A stretch of DNA of 64,000 nt, taken from assembly GCA_023213315.1 (NCBI GenBank), contig JAKCPI010028544.1, positions 62,001-126,000 on the forward strand. Direction: 5' to 3'. Below the pieces are notes generated by a model. It was not told where the DNA came from. It did no database searches and worked only from the letters and a program-made list of their open reading frames with translations. Below are positions 26,155 to 49,300 of this stretch, one piece after another. How positions within the stretch are numbered: the stretch's first letter is position 1; every line of letters starts with the position of its first letter. The DNA comes from Euborellia annulipes. Its lineage: Eukaryota; Arthropoda; Insecta; Dermaptera; Anisolabididae. A program made the translations under genes and the position numbers.

Positions 26155-26597
26155 CAGAAAGCAAATAACTGGGGATCAGTACCAATTTGATTTTTTGTCT
26201 TGAGGGATAAATTTTATTTATGACTTCAAAAAGTCTGGGTACAAATAAAGCTAGTGAAGAAGTATTAAATCTTGTGTATTTGAATATTTACCGGCAAAAA
26301 TAAATATTAATGACTTAATTTAACCTAATAATATTTTAATAAATAAATATTTAAATTATATTACGGATTAAATTTTAATTAATTTTAATTTTTTATTTGA
26401 TAAAATTATATATTGATAATTTCAGATAATATTTTATATTTGATAAAATTGGAGCCAACTTCACTTATGTATACTTTATGTGATGTGAGAGCAATTGTCA
26501 CTTTCTATGACACATAGCATAAAAATATGGCCTAACATTTGTTCAAATTATAACTACTTTTTTAATATAAATATTTTAAAACATTTTAAGTATTATA
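26155..26597 (+). promoter_or_regulatory. FAM91 upstream region
   Basis: AT-rich DNA between a transposon and the FAM91 start codon. Promoter by position only; I see no convincing core motif. The receptor gene starts about 3.2 kb away on the other strand, so the two genes are divergent. Confidence 0.4.
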
Positions 26598-37171
<10,574 letters not shown>

Positions 37172-37255
37172 CATCACACTATTTTCTTTTCAAACGTCCA
37201 TTTTATTTTTTTTTACCAAGTCTAATAATGAATAAGTTGAGAAACAATTTTTTAT

Positions 37256-37837
37256 TAAGGTTATGGAGAAAGAAAAAACCAGCGAATGCTTTCCACGTTA
37301 AAATAATTTATTCGCAGATATTTCGGTAAGCCTAACGCAAACCATCCTCAGTGCTTCAAATTATATGATTGTGGAGCGTTTAATAAACTCATAAAATGCT
37401 TGAGAAGCCATTCTATATATGGAGGGGACAAAATCGTATGAAGCAAGTCACTGAGAGAAAAATAGCATCTATATACATAAGACACAATCGAATTTTTGTA
37501 TGCTTTAAGATAATTTCTCACAGTGACCCACCAGGCGCGTGTACTTTCTGGTGCGCCTGGTGGGTCACTGTGAGAAATTATCTTAAAGCATACAAAAATT
37601 CGATTGTGTCTTATGTATATAGATGCTATTTTTCTCTCAGTGACTTGCTTCATACGATTTTGTCCCCTCCATATATAGAATGGCTTCTCAAGCATTTTAT
37701 GAGTTTATTAAACGCTCCACAATCATATAATTTGAAGCACTGAGGATGGTTTGCGTTAGGCTTACCGAAATATCTGCGAATAAATTATTTTAACGTGGAA
37801 AGCATTCGCTGGTTTTTTCTTTCTCCATAACCTTAAT
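37256..37837. mobile_element. Near-perfect foldback after the FAM91 stop
   Basis: Arms of about 290 bp (TTAAGGTTATGGAGAAAG ... CTTTCTCCATAACCTTAA) with a very short centre near 37545. Outward hammerhead-like motifs: minus 37317-37351 and plus 37740-37774 (GCA, CTGAGGA, T, stem II GGT/ACC, GAAA, TAT, C, TGC). It starts 85 nt after the FAM91 stop codon, so it is in or just past the 3' UTR. The two 115-codon frames on opposite strands are mirror images of one arm, not genes. Confidence 0.85.
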
Positions 37838-38067
37838 ACTGTTGACCCAGCATACTTCGTTTCGTTTACTTCAATTTTTTATTAATCTCATCAGATCATC
37901 TTTATTCCCTCCCCTCCCCATTATTGTTATTGTTATTTTAGAGTTTAAATATTATTATATTATTATTTTATATTATATATTGTATCTTTATAGTGAGTCC
38001 AAAAATCTAATTTCAAGAATAATTTATTTTTAAATATTTAATATTTCAAAAGTTTGAATTTATTAAA

Positions 38068-38865
38068 TAGACGGGCTCTGGGGGTAGTTGAGTATGCAAA
38101 ATGTGAGGACCGAATTCTGTCAATGAATTTGGGCTGAGAATAGCTGCAAGAATAAGGATCCGGATCTTTCCCAGCCAATTTTTGCTCCATTTTTTTTTTT
38201 ACCCCCACTCCTCTTATTTGTATAGGAAATAAATGGAATACGTCCTAAAGACTTGCAACTATGGTCAAATTCTTATACTTAAAACCTCAAACAATGAAAA
38301 GACTATCTTGTCAGCAACTGCGGTGATCCTCTATAATTCCCTAAAAGAAGTACTATCTTGCCGCCTTTCTCTCCATTCCCTTTATTTCAAATTCAAATAT
38401 ACGGCCTAAAAACCTCGCAAAAATGTGGGGACCGGCAACTAAGTTCATAATCTACTACCTAGTGCCCCAATCATTGGAAAGTACTATCCGCAGCCAGCTG
38501 CGGTGGTTTGAATTTGAAATAAAGGGATAGAAAGGAGATTAAGGGGCTAGAGGGGACCACCGCAGCTGGCGGCAAGATAGTACTTTTCAGGGGACTATAG
38601 AGTATCACCGCAGTTGCTGACAAGATGGTTTTTTCTTTGTTTGAGGTTTTAAGTATAAGAATTTGGCAGTCTTCACATTATCTTTGCACGTATTCCATTC
38701 ATTTCCTATACAAATAAGAGGAGTGGGGGTAAAAAAAAATTGGACCAAAAATTGGCCCGGCAAGATCGGGATCCTTATTCTTGGAGCTATTCTCAGCCCA
38801 AATCCATTGACAGAATTCGGTCCTCACGTTTTGCATACTTAACTACCTCCAGCAACTTATAACCT
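38068..38865. mobile_element. Imperfect foldback element
   Basis: Arms of about 380 bp: TGAGTATGCAAAATGTGAGG and GAATTCTGTCAATG at the left mirror CATTGACAGAATTCGG and TTTTGCATACTTAACTACC at the right. Inner words GCAACTGCGGTGAT/ATCACCGCAGTTGC also pair. Arms are diverged, so it is older than the other foldbacks. Non-coding. Confidence 0.8.
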
Positions 38866-40080
38866 CAAACAACTTATAAAGTTTAAGCCTGGACTAAAAT
38901 GCAGTTTTTAAAAAAATGTTTTTTATTAAAAAAATTTGATTTATTTATATAAAAAAATTTTTACTTCAGCTTATCTAAATTGAAAAGATGATTTCATTCC
39001 GTAATCTCAGTATCACATTTTTTTAAATTAAAATTTTCTAAAATTGTTTTTTAGATTTTTCATTAAACCTAATTGAGAAGAGAAAAATTTATCCAAAACA
39101 TTCTTCATGGTGCACAAAATTCGATTTCGACCAGAGTGTTCTTAATATGAAATTCGTCACTTCGCTGTTCATCTCCGATTTCCAGACATATTGTAATGTT
39201 ATAGAAAAAGTCTTTGCTCCCAACTTTTTGATACTAATAATGAATCAAACTAAACACCAGAGGACTATATATAGGAACGAACTAACTTAAATGAGGTACA
39301 CAACAACTTATAAAGTTTAAGAAAAGGCAAAGAATGTGTTTTGTCATTGGTGTCGTTTGGTATCCTTCGATCCAAAAACTTTCAGTTCCAAGCTGTTCAT
39401 TGTAAACGAACCGCTTCGAACTGAAAGGTTTAGGATTGAAGTAAATCGAGAGTTCCTTAAAGTGGTTTTAATTGTTTTTAAGGAGAAACTTGCTGCAAGG
39501 GATCTAATATTGCTGATTGGTGGAGGTAATTTCACTTTTGAGGAATAAATTCTTTATATTATACCTTTTCTTGAACTTTACCAACAATTTTTTAAATTAA
39601 ATTCCACTTTATAAATAATTAAATTTTTTGCAATGAGTAAAAGAATGTTGCTAGCCAGCAAAAAATAAATGTTTAAATTTTTTCGACCTCACGTCTTTGA
39701 AGATGGGATCAAAGCGTCCGGACTTCCATCTTCAGGACGAAAAATTGTTTTGGTATACAATTAGCAATCCATACAAAAATTTGTATTTAAATTATAAAAT
39801 TTAATTATCTATTGATAATTAGTAAGGGATGCCGTGAACAAACCTCAAGGGTGACCAAGTTCAAATGGCCTTTAATACTATTAATATATACTTGGTATAT
39901 ATACAAATGTATTTTTCATTATATATATTGTCTGGATTGCCAATTGTCCACCAATATATTGACAATTTTCCCCAGACAATGGGAGTGAATTGTTCATCAA
40001 ACTTCGAGAATATTTAAAGTTTTATTAAATAAGAAATTTGGATTCGTGAATTATCATATAATAATATAAGAATAATCTTA
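38866..40080. other. FAM91-annexin gap, no gene recognised
   Basis: AT-rich. ACAACTTATAAAGTTTAAG occurs near 38869-38886 and again at 39303-39321, suggesting an element between. A 70-codon frame at 39336-39548 matches nothing I know and overlaps an equally long frame on the other strand. Confidence 0.35.
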
Positions 40081-40124
40081 TTTATTAATTACCTACGTGA
40101 GAGATCACCCGAGTCTCAATTTGT

Positions 40125-40215
40125 CCATCTAGATTGCGCCTGGTTGGCAGTGAAATTTGTGTTTTCGATAAGTACAAATCGGCAGATCTGTGGTTCGACT
40201 CCCGGCTGCATCCCT
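40125..40215 (+). repeat. tRNA-like or SINE head
   Basis: GCGCCTGGTTGGCAGTG (box A-like), then GTGGTTCGACTCCCGGC (box B-like). No full cloverleaf and no terminator pattern, so a SINE head or tRNA pseudogene is likelier than a tRNA. Confidence 0.35.
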
Positions 40216-40398
40216 ATCTTTTTCGGCTGTTTGATTTAGTAAATAGTTTTATTTTTTGCTGGCTGTCAACCTTCTTATTCCTTGCTATAATCACCAAAAC
40301 CATTGGTGTTTTCATTTTAAATATTAAATTTCTTTTATGTGTTCCAAAAAAAATATTGAACTTTAATTATATTTTAAAACTATTTTTATCCCCCCCCC

Positions 40399-40510
40399 TC
40401 GTGGCCGAGAGGCTAGAGTTCTTGATAAATGTCAATAATGATGGTCTGGGGCTACTTTCGTATCCCAGGCAGTCCGATGAATTATTTGGATGCCAAATAG
40501 TATAACAATA
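40399..40510 (+). repeat. Second SINE-like fragment
   Basis: Begins TCGTGGCCGAGAGGCTAGAG, then CCCAGGCAGTCCGATGAATT and ATTTGGATGCCAAATAG. The second part matches the middle of the main SINE. The head differs and suggests a different tRNA origin. Confidence 0.4.
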
Positions 40511-40731
40511 AGGCCCCCATACACCATCGGATTTTCCTCAAGGCCCGGCCTGAATAGTACACGCCTCGAGGAAATTCTCAACGTGTGTGCTAGCGGGCTG
40601 CGATCCCAAAAAATCCTGATTGAAGTTCAATAATATTTTCCTCAAGAGGTATGGGGCCCTATACGGGCCTATATGAGGCCTTCAGCACCAGAAAGGCCTA
40701 ACCCATAATCATTTTTTTTGTTTTAATTCCT

Positions 40732-41160
40732 TAATGTCCGGAAATAACAGGTACCTAGAAAAGGAGATGATTCTACATGAAAAAATAAGACTTTTTTTTC
40801 CTATAAACTTAATATGCCCAGACGCTTCGTTTTCAAGATACAGGGGGTCAAAGTTGAATTTTTTTTTTTTGTTTTTTGCTAATATCTCGAGAACCGTTTG
40901 AGATACTGGCTTTTTCAAAAAACTTTACACATAAAACAAGCGGAATAATGAACATAAATCGTGTACAGAAGCTAAACATTTTATCTCAAACGGTTCTCGA
41001 GATATTATATTTGAAAAAACCAAAATAAAAAATTCAACTTTGACCCCCTGTATCTTGAAAACGAAGCGTCTGGGCATGTTAAGTTTATAGGAAAAAAAAG
41101 TCATTTTTTCATGTAGAATCATCTCCTTTTCTAGGTACCTGTTAGTTCCGGGCACCCTGT
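40732..41160. mobile_element. Foldback MITE with TCTCGAGAACCG core
   Basis: Near-palindrome: ACAGGTACCTAGAAAAGG and ATCTCGAGAACCGTTTGAG mirror CTCAAACGGTTCTCGAGAT and CCTTTTCTAGGTACCTGT. Arms are about 185 bp with a loop of about 60 bp. Non-coding. Confidence 0.85.
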
Positions 41161-43347
41161 AATTTAATATACCGTAGTGTCTTAAGCAGCCTTCTCGTTT
41201 TTATTATCTAGATTTCAGCACATGTACTACTCTGGAATTCATGATTTAATAGATATGATACTAAGGCATAAAACCAAAAAAGTTGAATGTGGGTTAGGCC
41301 GTTCTGGCGCTGAAGGCCTCATATGGCCTTAAATGCCGAAAAGACAAAAACTACAACATTTTTATGAACAAGATTGTTCACCATTTCCAGATACATTTGA
41401 TTTTTTCTTAATTTTTCAATTAATTTTGATCCTTTTCAGGCTCCTTAAACCAGGGCTGGGGTGACGGTGCAGAATTCTAGTTCCCCAAAAGCCGCGCCTA
41501 CCCAAAATTATATTTAAAAATTAAGTGTAATCTCTTCTCTTTTATGATTAACTTTAAACTTGGTAATTTTAATTTTCCTTATTTTATTAAATTATTAAAA
41601 ATTCATCATTTCTTTATTTTTCCTTATCTTTGTTTTTATTTTAAATTATCATTCTATAATCTTTTGGAAACTATTAACAAATTTTAGATAACAACTTCCA
41701 TATTATATAACTAATTAAATATTGTCAAAAAAGTAATTAATTTTTATATATAAAAAAATCAGAGTATTTTAATAAAATAATTTATTCTTTAAATTTCAGA
41801 ATTTAGAATGAGAATCAGTGACGTCATTTTGCTTTTTTTGCTTTGGCAGGAGAGTGGGAGAGCCAACTCTGTTTTTTTTTCTTAAATTTTACATTAGTAA
41901 AAAAATGTATTTATCTTAACATACCAAAGTGTCTTTTTATATATTATTTAAACCTTCTAATTAGTATAAAATAAAATTAATAAGAAATCATTATGCCTAT
42001 AGGAAGGGGCACATCTCCTTCCCCAAAAGACGCCACTGATGAAAATTCGTAAATGTTAATGCTGAAATTTATTTATTTATTTTTTTTTTTTATATTATAA
42101 AATTTTATTTTTTTTATATAGACTTCTTATTTTCTCTCATCACAGATAATAAAGTATTTAGATTGCAGAATCTTAAGGTGCGCGATCTCGGGGTGCAGAT
42201 TTTCAAAATTTTCAGCGGCCACAATTTTGAAGCTATCGGCCTCAAATTTTTTTTTTTTTAATTAAACCTATTTAATATATCTACAACTTATAGAAGCCCT
42301 TTTTTTGATTTTTGAAAAAAAAAATTTTTTATTGTTTGTAGATGGCCGTAAGGATGATCAATTTAATTATAAGGACCGTCGACCAAAAATAAAAATTGCA
42401 TTCATGGAAAGTTCAGCTCTTTTGTCATATTGGATGGGAGAAAGTAACGATTTGCAAAACATCTGTTGATTGTACTGAAGATGATTCCATATCACTGGGG
42501 TCGAAATATCTACAAATAAACGGATAATACGCAAAAGTATTTATTTTTTGGCCGACGGTCCTTATAATTAAATTGAAAATTTTTTTTAGATTAATCACAT
42601 TAAATAAAAGATATTTTAAAAAAATTCAGTCTATATCCAAAAGATGCCTTTTAAGGAAATGAAAAAAAATATTTAAAATTATTTTTTCTCATATTCGGAT
42701 TTAAAATTTAACGTTTTTTTGGGGGTGGGAGGCTCGTGTTAATATACAACCCCGGGGCCCGAGAGGGCTATTAGCAGTCCTGCTCGTCATCTAAATACTT
42801 TATTTGTGATAATGTACATATTAGTACAAATTCTTAAAATGTTATTTTATTAAAAATATAAATATTTCTAAGTCACTTTATTTTTCTTCTTTTAAGGCAT
42901 TAACTAGTCAATATACAAAAGCACAACTATTTCGGGTTGGGTATAAATATATATTTTTATGAATACAAATATCTATGTTTAACAAGACACTATAAATTAG
43001 TAACTATACCTAAATAGAAATTAATTGCTTTTAGATATTATAACAAAAATCCCATTAGAAAATTTAGATTTTAATTTCGCATTGAAATTTTTTATTGGGA
43101 CTCACTTATTAAATTACAAATATAAAAAAGAGAGAATCATTACATAAATGTCACATTCCAAAATAGATTCCCATTTCTTTATTTAAAAATATAATTCTAT
43201 TTTTATACGAATATAGATTTAAAAAATAAACAGGGAAAGATGTTATATACATAAATATATTTGCTGTCTTGTGTATAAATGCTTATTTAAATAAAAAGAA
43301 AAAAATCCCTTAATAATTTTTTTCTCTTTTGTTTCACTAGATATCCG
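41161..43347. other. Region 3' of the annexin; repeat remnants
   Basis: AT-rich. It holds the repeat-like foldback at 42370-42560 and GC-rich remnants near 41990-42030 and 42715-42780. I see no gene. Confidence 0.4.
42370..42560. mobile_element. Foldback element with hammerhead-like motif
   Basis: Ends AAGGACCGTCGACCAAAAAT and TTTTTTGGCCGACGGTCCTT. Plus motif at 42472-42513: GTA, CTGAAGA, T, stem II GATTCC/GGGGTC, GAAA, TAT, C, TAC. GTA and TAC pair as stem I. The left arm lacks a recognisable motif. Confidence 0.6.
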
Positions 43348-46300
43348 TTAAAGGAGTCGATAGAGGAGACGTTGATAATCGCCTGATGTCTCATCACTAA
43401 CCCAATTGACCAATTTTGTTCCTGTCATTTCCAGAAAATTTTCTTTGATTTCTGCTAAATCCATCTGAAATCAATAGAAAAAGAAAAAATAAGAGTAAAT
43501 CAAGATATCTAATAGTTTTTAAATTGTCAAATATTAAAAAAAAAATATATTTTGCTGGACTCGCTGAAACGATAGAACAATGAAAATCCATAATTTATAT
43601 ATGAGAAAAATTGAGCCAGGAAATAAATAATAATTTAAAAAATGGACAGAAGATATTGATACGTGAGCAGCTTGTTCAATATAATAATATTTTAGTTATT
43701 TCTTCAACTCCAACATACATTATTGACACAGGTCAAAAAAAATTTTTTTTTTGTTTCTGTTCTAATGATGTAATTCTGATTCTAGACACTTAAATTTCCA
43801 TTTTTGACTTTTAAAGTTTGCTTTTGTATAATACGAAACAGTCCATACAAATATAAAAGAAATACAAAAAATATTCATTTTTAAACTTTATTTTTACATT
43901 TATATGCTATTGTTTATAACAAATTTTTAATTAAAGAGACTCTGATGTTCAGCAAAAACTATCCTAACTGTAATTTAAAATAACTCTAGTTTCTACAAAA
44001 GCAAACTTTGATAAAAAAAAATGTTTTTCACTTTATTTTTAGCGTAGTAATTTCATTTGCAGAAGCCAGACCCAAAAATCGTGTTGACCTGTGTTATTGT
44101 TTCAACTCCTTGATGAAGAAGTAAACGCTTTTCTTTGTGTTACTAGTCAGGAACATAGTCATCAGTTATTTTTTGAAATTTTCATTCAGGATTTAAAAAA
44201 CGTTTGAGAAACAAAGATATATCATCAACAGTCACGATCAATACTCGAGTTTTAAATGGATTGTGTAAAAATATCTTTACCAAAATGTTGGAGACAATAG
44301 GCTATATTTTATTAAAATTCATTTTGCCTTCACCATTACTTTGTTAAAAAGTTACAGTCAAACTATTATAATCCACTATTAAAGGTTCAAAGACAAATTG
44401 ATACTAATAATCTAGTGGAAATTAATTGAATTCTTAAAGTGTTGAGACGATTAGCTAATGCTAAGCATTTTGTGAAACTATTATTATAAGTGCCAATTTC
44501 AAGAAAACTATTTTGTCGGTGAATTTCCTCCACCTTTAACAGGCTATTATAATAATCAAGACCACTCTATTATTTAATAACTTATTTTTATTAATTATTA
44601 TTATACTGGCTGTGAGTATTAACTATAGTTCCTTGGCTGACTCCATTCCACGCAACTATACTTATTTATATTGAATAAATTTTATTTTTTAGATACCTCT
44701 GCTCTCATGACCAATATACGAATAAGAGAGGCGTCGTCACAGGCCTCCGTAGCCTTTGAAAGCCGTTCTGCTAAATAAATGGCCGGATTTTGTATACATC
44801 GAACTAAAACAAGAAATAAATACCAATTTTAAGTTAACTTCACTAAAATTAAAATATTTTTTTTTCAAGTGTAAAATTTTTCTCTAACCCATCTGAACGA
44901 GTCCGTCTCGTAAGTCGCCAGTAAATTGTTCTTTGACGAGTTCATCTAGAGGCGGACCAGCACCATCCGCCTCTAAAATTTCGAATGTTTGTCGAATTGT
45001 TTCAAATGCTCTTGTTCGTAAAATGGTCGTCAAAAATGGACCTTCTAGTTCGTAATAAGTTCCAACACCTGTAGTTCTTAATACCTGTGAATTGTTTTTT
45101 GAAATGAGATTAGAATCAACTTTAAAAAAAATGTATAAAATACGCACCAATGCATCCTTAAATGCCTGTTCAGGCTCTGATTGTTCTCGACGAGGAGCAA
45201 AAAGAAGATTTATTAATTGATTGAGGTCAGGAGTCATTTCGGCTTTTGCTGCTTTTTGCAAATTCCGACCATAACCTAGGGCAAGCAAAAAAAACATATA
45301 TCAAGATAAAGTAGCTTCACGTGATTTGGTACAAGCCCAAAATGACCCGATTAACCTGGTGATCCCGGATCAAATCAACTTCAACTGGAAGCGAACACCT
45401 GATCTTAGAACAAGAACATCTCTATTCTGCTTTTTAGCAGTTAGTGCCTTAAGTGGTATTTACACAGCATTAATCGGTTCATCCGAATTGTCGAATCGGT
45501 AATCGAAGTTGTGTTCTGTGCTTGTCACACCAGATTTTTAGTGTCGACATATATTTAATTAACATATACTGTATTTAGTTTCCGACCGTACGGTACATTC
45601 GAATTTCAAGATGTAAAATTTATAAGTACTAAAGTACTAGTACTCTTTGGCTGATTTTGTTCAAAAGCTTCGTGTCACGTCCCATAGGGGTATCGAACTT
45701 AATTTTAAAATTTCAATCTCATTGCTCTTTTGGTTCTTGAGATATTTTGTTCACAGACAGACCATGTCGCGAAAACCACTTTTTTGGATTCATGGGACCT
45801 CAAAACGTGTATATCCTTCAAAATCTCGACATCGAATTTTTGACATGAATCCAATAGGTACTTTCTCTCATATATATATTAATAATATACATAGGTAAGA
45901 GAAAGTAATATAGTTAGAAATTATAAAAAATATTTTATATTCTTTAAAATTTATTTATTTGGAGCTAGAGGGGATTTTTCTCGGATTATCCGAAACCCTC
46001 TCCCCACATCCGAAAAAAAACTTTTTGGCTACGGCCCCACCGGTGCAAATTACAATTCATTTACTGCACTCTCTCATATGTTCTGAAATTAACCAAGAAA
46101 AAATTTTAAAAAAAGTAAAAAAATTGTATTAGTCAAAAAATTGAAAATTAAAACTCAAGAGAAAGTAAAAATTAAGAGTTGGAGATTGGTTTGAAGAATA
46201 TTTTCATTTTAATTTTACCACTTTATTATTTTAAATGTGGTTTCTTATACTCTTTGACAAGCTCTAGCTGATCGTATTAAGTCAGATAGGCTAGTTTTCC

Positions 46301-49300
46301 CTGGATCCTCCAGAATCCCTCTAGTGCCATCTTAGCTGCATCAGTTTCGCTCAATGGATTCTGGAACAGTTCTAGAAGAAAACTTTCAAGAGTAAACTTA
46401 CTCCCAAGAAATTTAATTATTTTTTTACAACAATATAAGGTAAATATCTTTTTAGTAATTATATTAATAACTTAATTCATTATATTATTAAAACGTAAAT
46501 ATGGTAATTTGCAATTAAACAACAATTAATTATCTTAAAAATTAGATTAAAATTATTTTTAGGTTAGTTAAAAAAATTAGTTTCCCGCTAATATTATTTT
46601 TTAATTAATATTAATTTAAAATATATATTAAAAATTTGATGTTCATTTAACAATAAAATTTCACATTTCCAACAATTAGTAATACATAACCTCAAAACTT
46701 TAAATTAGATTTTCCTTTGACAGATTCATTGTTGCAAAAAAATTAATTAGAAATTTTATTCCTAGCTTTGCATTCGAGAAAATCCCAGTTACAAAAATTT
46801 CCTAGATTACTTTTTCGTACTCAGAGGATCTAGTGAAGTTCTTAATTTAAACAAGACATTAATTAATAGTTTGTCTAGAATAATAATAAAGCGAATGGCC
46901 TTTGTGCCAAATAAAATAAAATTTAACTTGTTAAAGCAAAATGAAATAATTGATTAAAAATTTTAGAAATTTTAAGATAAGAGAAGAGGTAATTAATTAA
47001 AAATAGCCCTACTTTTTCAATTTATCCTTTGATTATATCAAAAAAATAATTAATAAAATGTTATTTTCTACCAACTAATAAATAACAAAATCATTTTTAT
47101 ACTTCTTTTATTTGGCTTGAAACTTTAAGTGAATTTAAATTTATTGAACTCGAGAATATAATGGCCATAAAAGTAAAGTGATCAGGTGTTTAATGCAAAA
47201 AGAGTTAAGGTTGATTCAATCCAGTATGTTTATCTAATTTTTACCTCTATTCATTCAGAGAATTATTAAAAATAAAATATTGGTTTCTTGGATAGACAAA
47301 ATATTGGTTGCCTACTTCAAATGGAAAATGACTCCCTTTGAGCTGACACCCACAATTAATACCATCACCACACAGAAAATAATATATATAGCTTTAAAGT
47401 ACTTTAATACATTTTTTCATTTTTATTACAGGTTTGGATCTCCGGAATATCCGACCATCATATCTCATCATATGTATTTGCTCTCCTCAATTGGGCTTCA
47501 ATACCTCCTAGGTCGAACTCGTTGATTTCATTGAAGAAATTTGGTGAGTTTCTCTTGAAATTCTATTTGTGCTTATTATTTTGTATTTGAATCAATTATA
47601 TTGTCATTATACCTATACGATTTTAACATTAAGTCACCACTCATCTTAAAAACTTGCAAAATATAATTATATCTCACAGTGGGAAACCCAGAATTTTGTT
47701 AAGGGCGGCGGTAATATTTATAAAATATCAATATATGAAATAACTAGGGAGAGCTTTGTTTGAAAAGTATAGAATTTTTTTAAGGTCTTTTTCGGCATCT
47801 AGACCCCATCTCTATTTATTTCAAATTTATCTCAAAATTTGCTCTTCAAATCATTTTTTTTTATGGTTAAGAAATGAAATTATTTTAAAACCTACGTTTT
47901 TTGTATGCCTCTTGAATCGCCCATAATTGAGAATTTGATCGACAACATATGATTTCTACCAAAAGAGCTGGATCTGGTCGAACTCTCTAAAATAAAAAAA
48001 TAAAAGATAAGCTGTGAATGGGTCTACAGTATGATTTAAGGGCTTATTTTATATATGAGCCCGTTAAAGCACAAGTGGTGTAACTCCACTTTTTTATATT
48101 TTTGAGTTAGACATGATACCGTGTAGAGAAAAATTTGTTCTGTATAATTCACTAGTCCTGTTACTGGAGTTTTAATAAATAAAATATTAAAAAGTACAAT
48201 GTTGATTTTTATATAAACATTCTAGTTAACCCTTCTATATCTCAAAACAAGGGAAACTGGACTTACACCACTTGTGCTTTAACGGGCTCATATAGAAAAG
48301 AAGGAACCATGGGGAATTCTATATTCTATATTATAATTTTGGGGCACGTACTTGCTCTCTTTCAATCCAGAACATCAACAGCAATTTCTCTTCAGCTTAT
48401 AATTTTAATGAATTTTGCCTAATTTGGACTTCAAAACTTTTCAATTAAAAAAGATTTTTGCATTTATTTTAAATATTATTAATCAAAAACTTCCCGAAAG
48501 TTCATCTTTATTGCTAAGCAAAATCAAGCTCCCCACCACATCCAAATCCTGATTGCACCACTGCTAGTAAAAATTCGTTTTCCTTTTATTTTTCATTTTT
48601 TTCTAACTATCTACACAACCATTTAATTCACAGTTGCTTCAATGTATGTTGAATTTTTTTAGAGAAATTTTAATTTAGAAAAGTATTCGAAAAATAAATC
48701 CAAAAGCCTTTCCTATCATCTCGATGCACCATTATTACCATGGCCGTATTGTAGGAATTAACAAACTCACTTGAGAAATTGTATACTCACTTTAACTTCT
48801 TGATGAATCTCCCATGCAATATAGTCGTTGGTTTCGAAAAGAAGAGCGATGGCTGTGTCTCGAAAAAGACCGCCTAATTGGTATTCGATACAACTCGATA
48901 ACTCCTAAGACAAAAAATTAATATTTTATAGACTATATTTTGATGAAATCCACTTGGAAGATTCTTAATTTTATTTATTTACTATTTATTAAGTAGTAAT
49001 CTTCCAAGTGTGATTGCATAGATCCTCTTACAACCTCCAATTATTGACTATATTATATATAAATTTAAAAAAATTTAAAAAATTTGGTGTGATTGTCGCA
49101 CAGCTTCGGTAATTGAAAGTTGTGTTTTGTGCTTGATCCACCAGATTTTTTGAGTCGGCATATGGTATTTAGTTTCCGACAGAATTAGAATTCAAGTTGT
49201 AAAATTTATTAACATAGAAAATATTTATATTTCTTAATAGTACATACTCTTTGGTCGATTTTATTTAAAAGGTTATTTTCGCGCCTCACTTAAGCTCAAA

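Noticed and set aside
37348..37743. Two nearly identical 115-codon frames on opposite strands
   Set aside because: They are the two arms of the palindrome at 37256-37837, with no codon signature of a gene.
39336..39548. 70-codon plus frame with an overlapping 63-codon minus frame
   Set aside because: Neither resembles a known family, and no promoter, splice or codon evidence favours either.
45647..45898. 83-codon frame in annexin intron 3
   Set aside because: Belongs to repeat J; other copies carry stops in the same frame.
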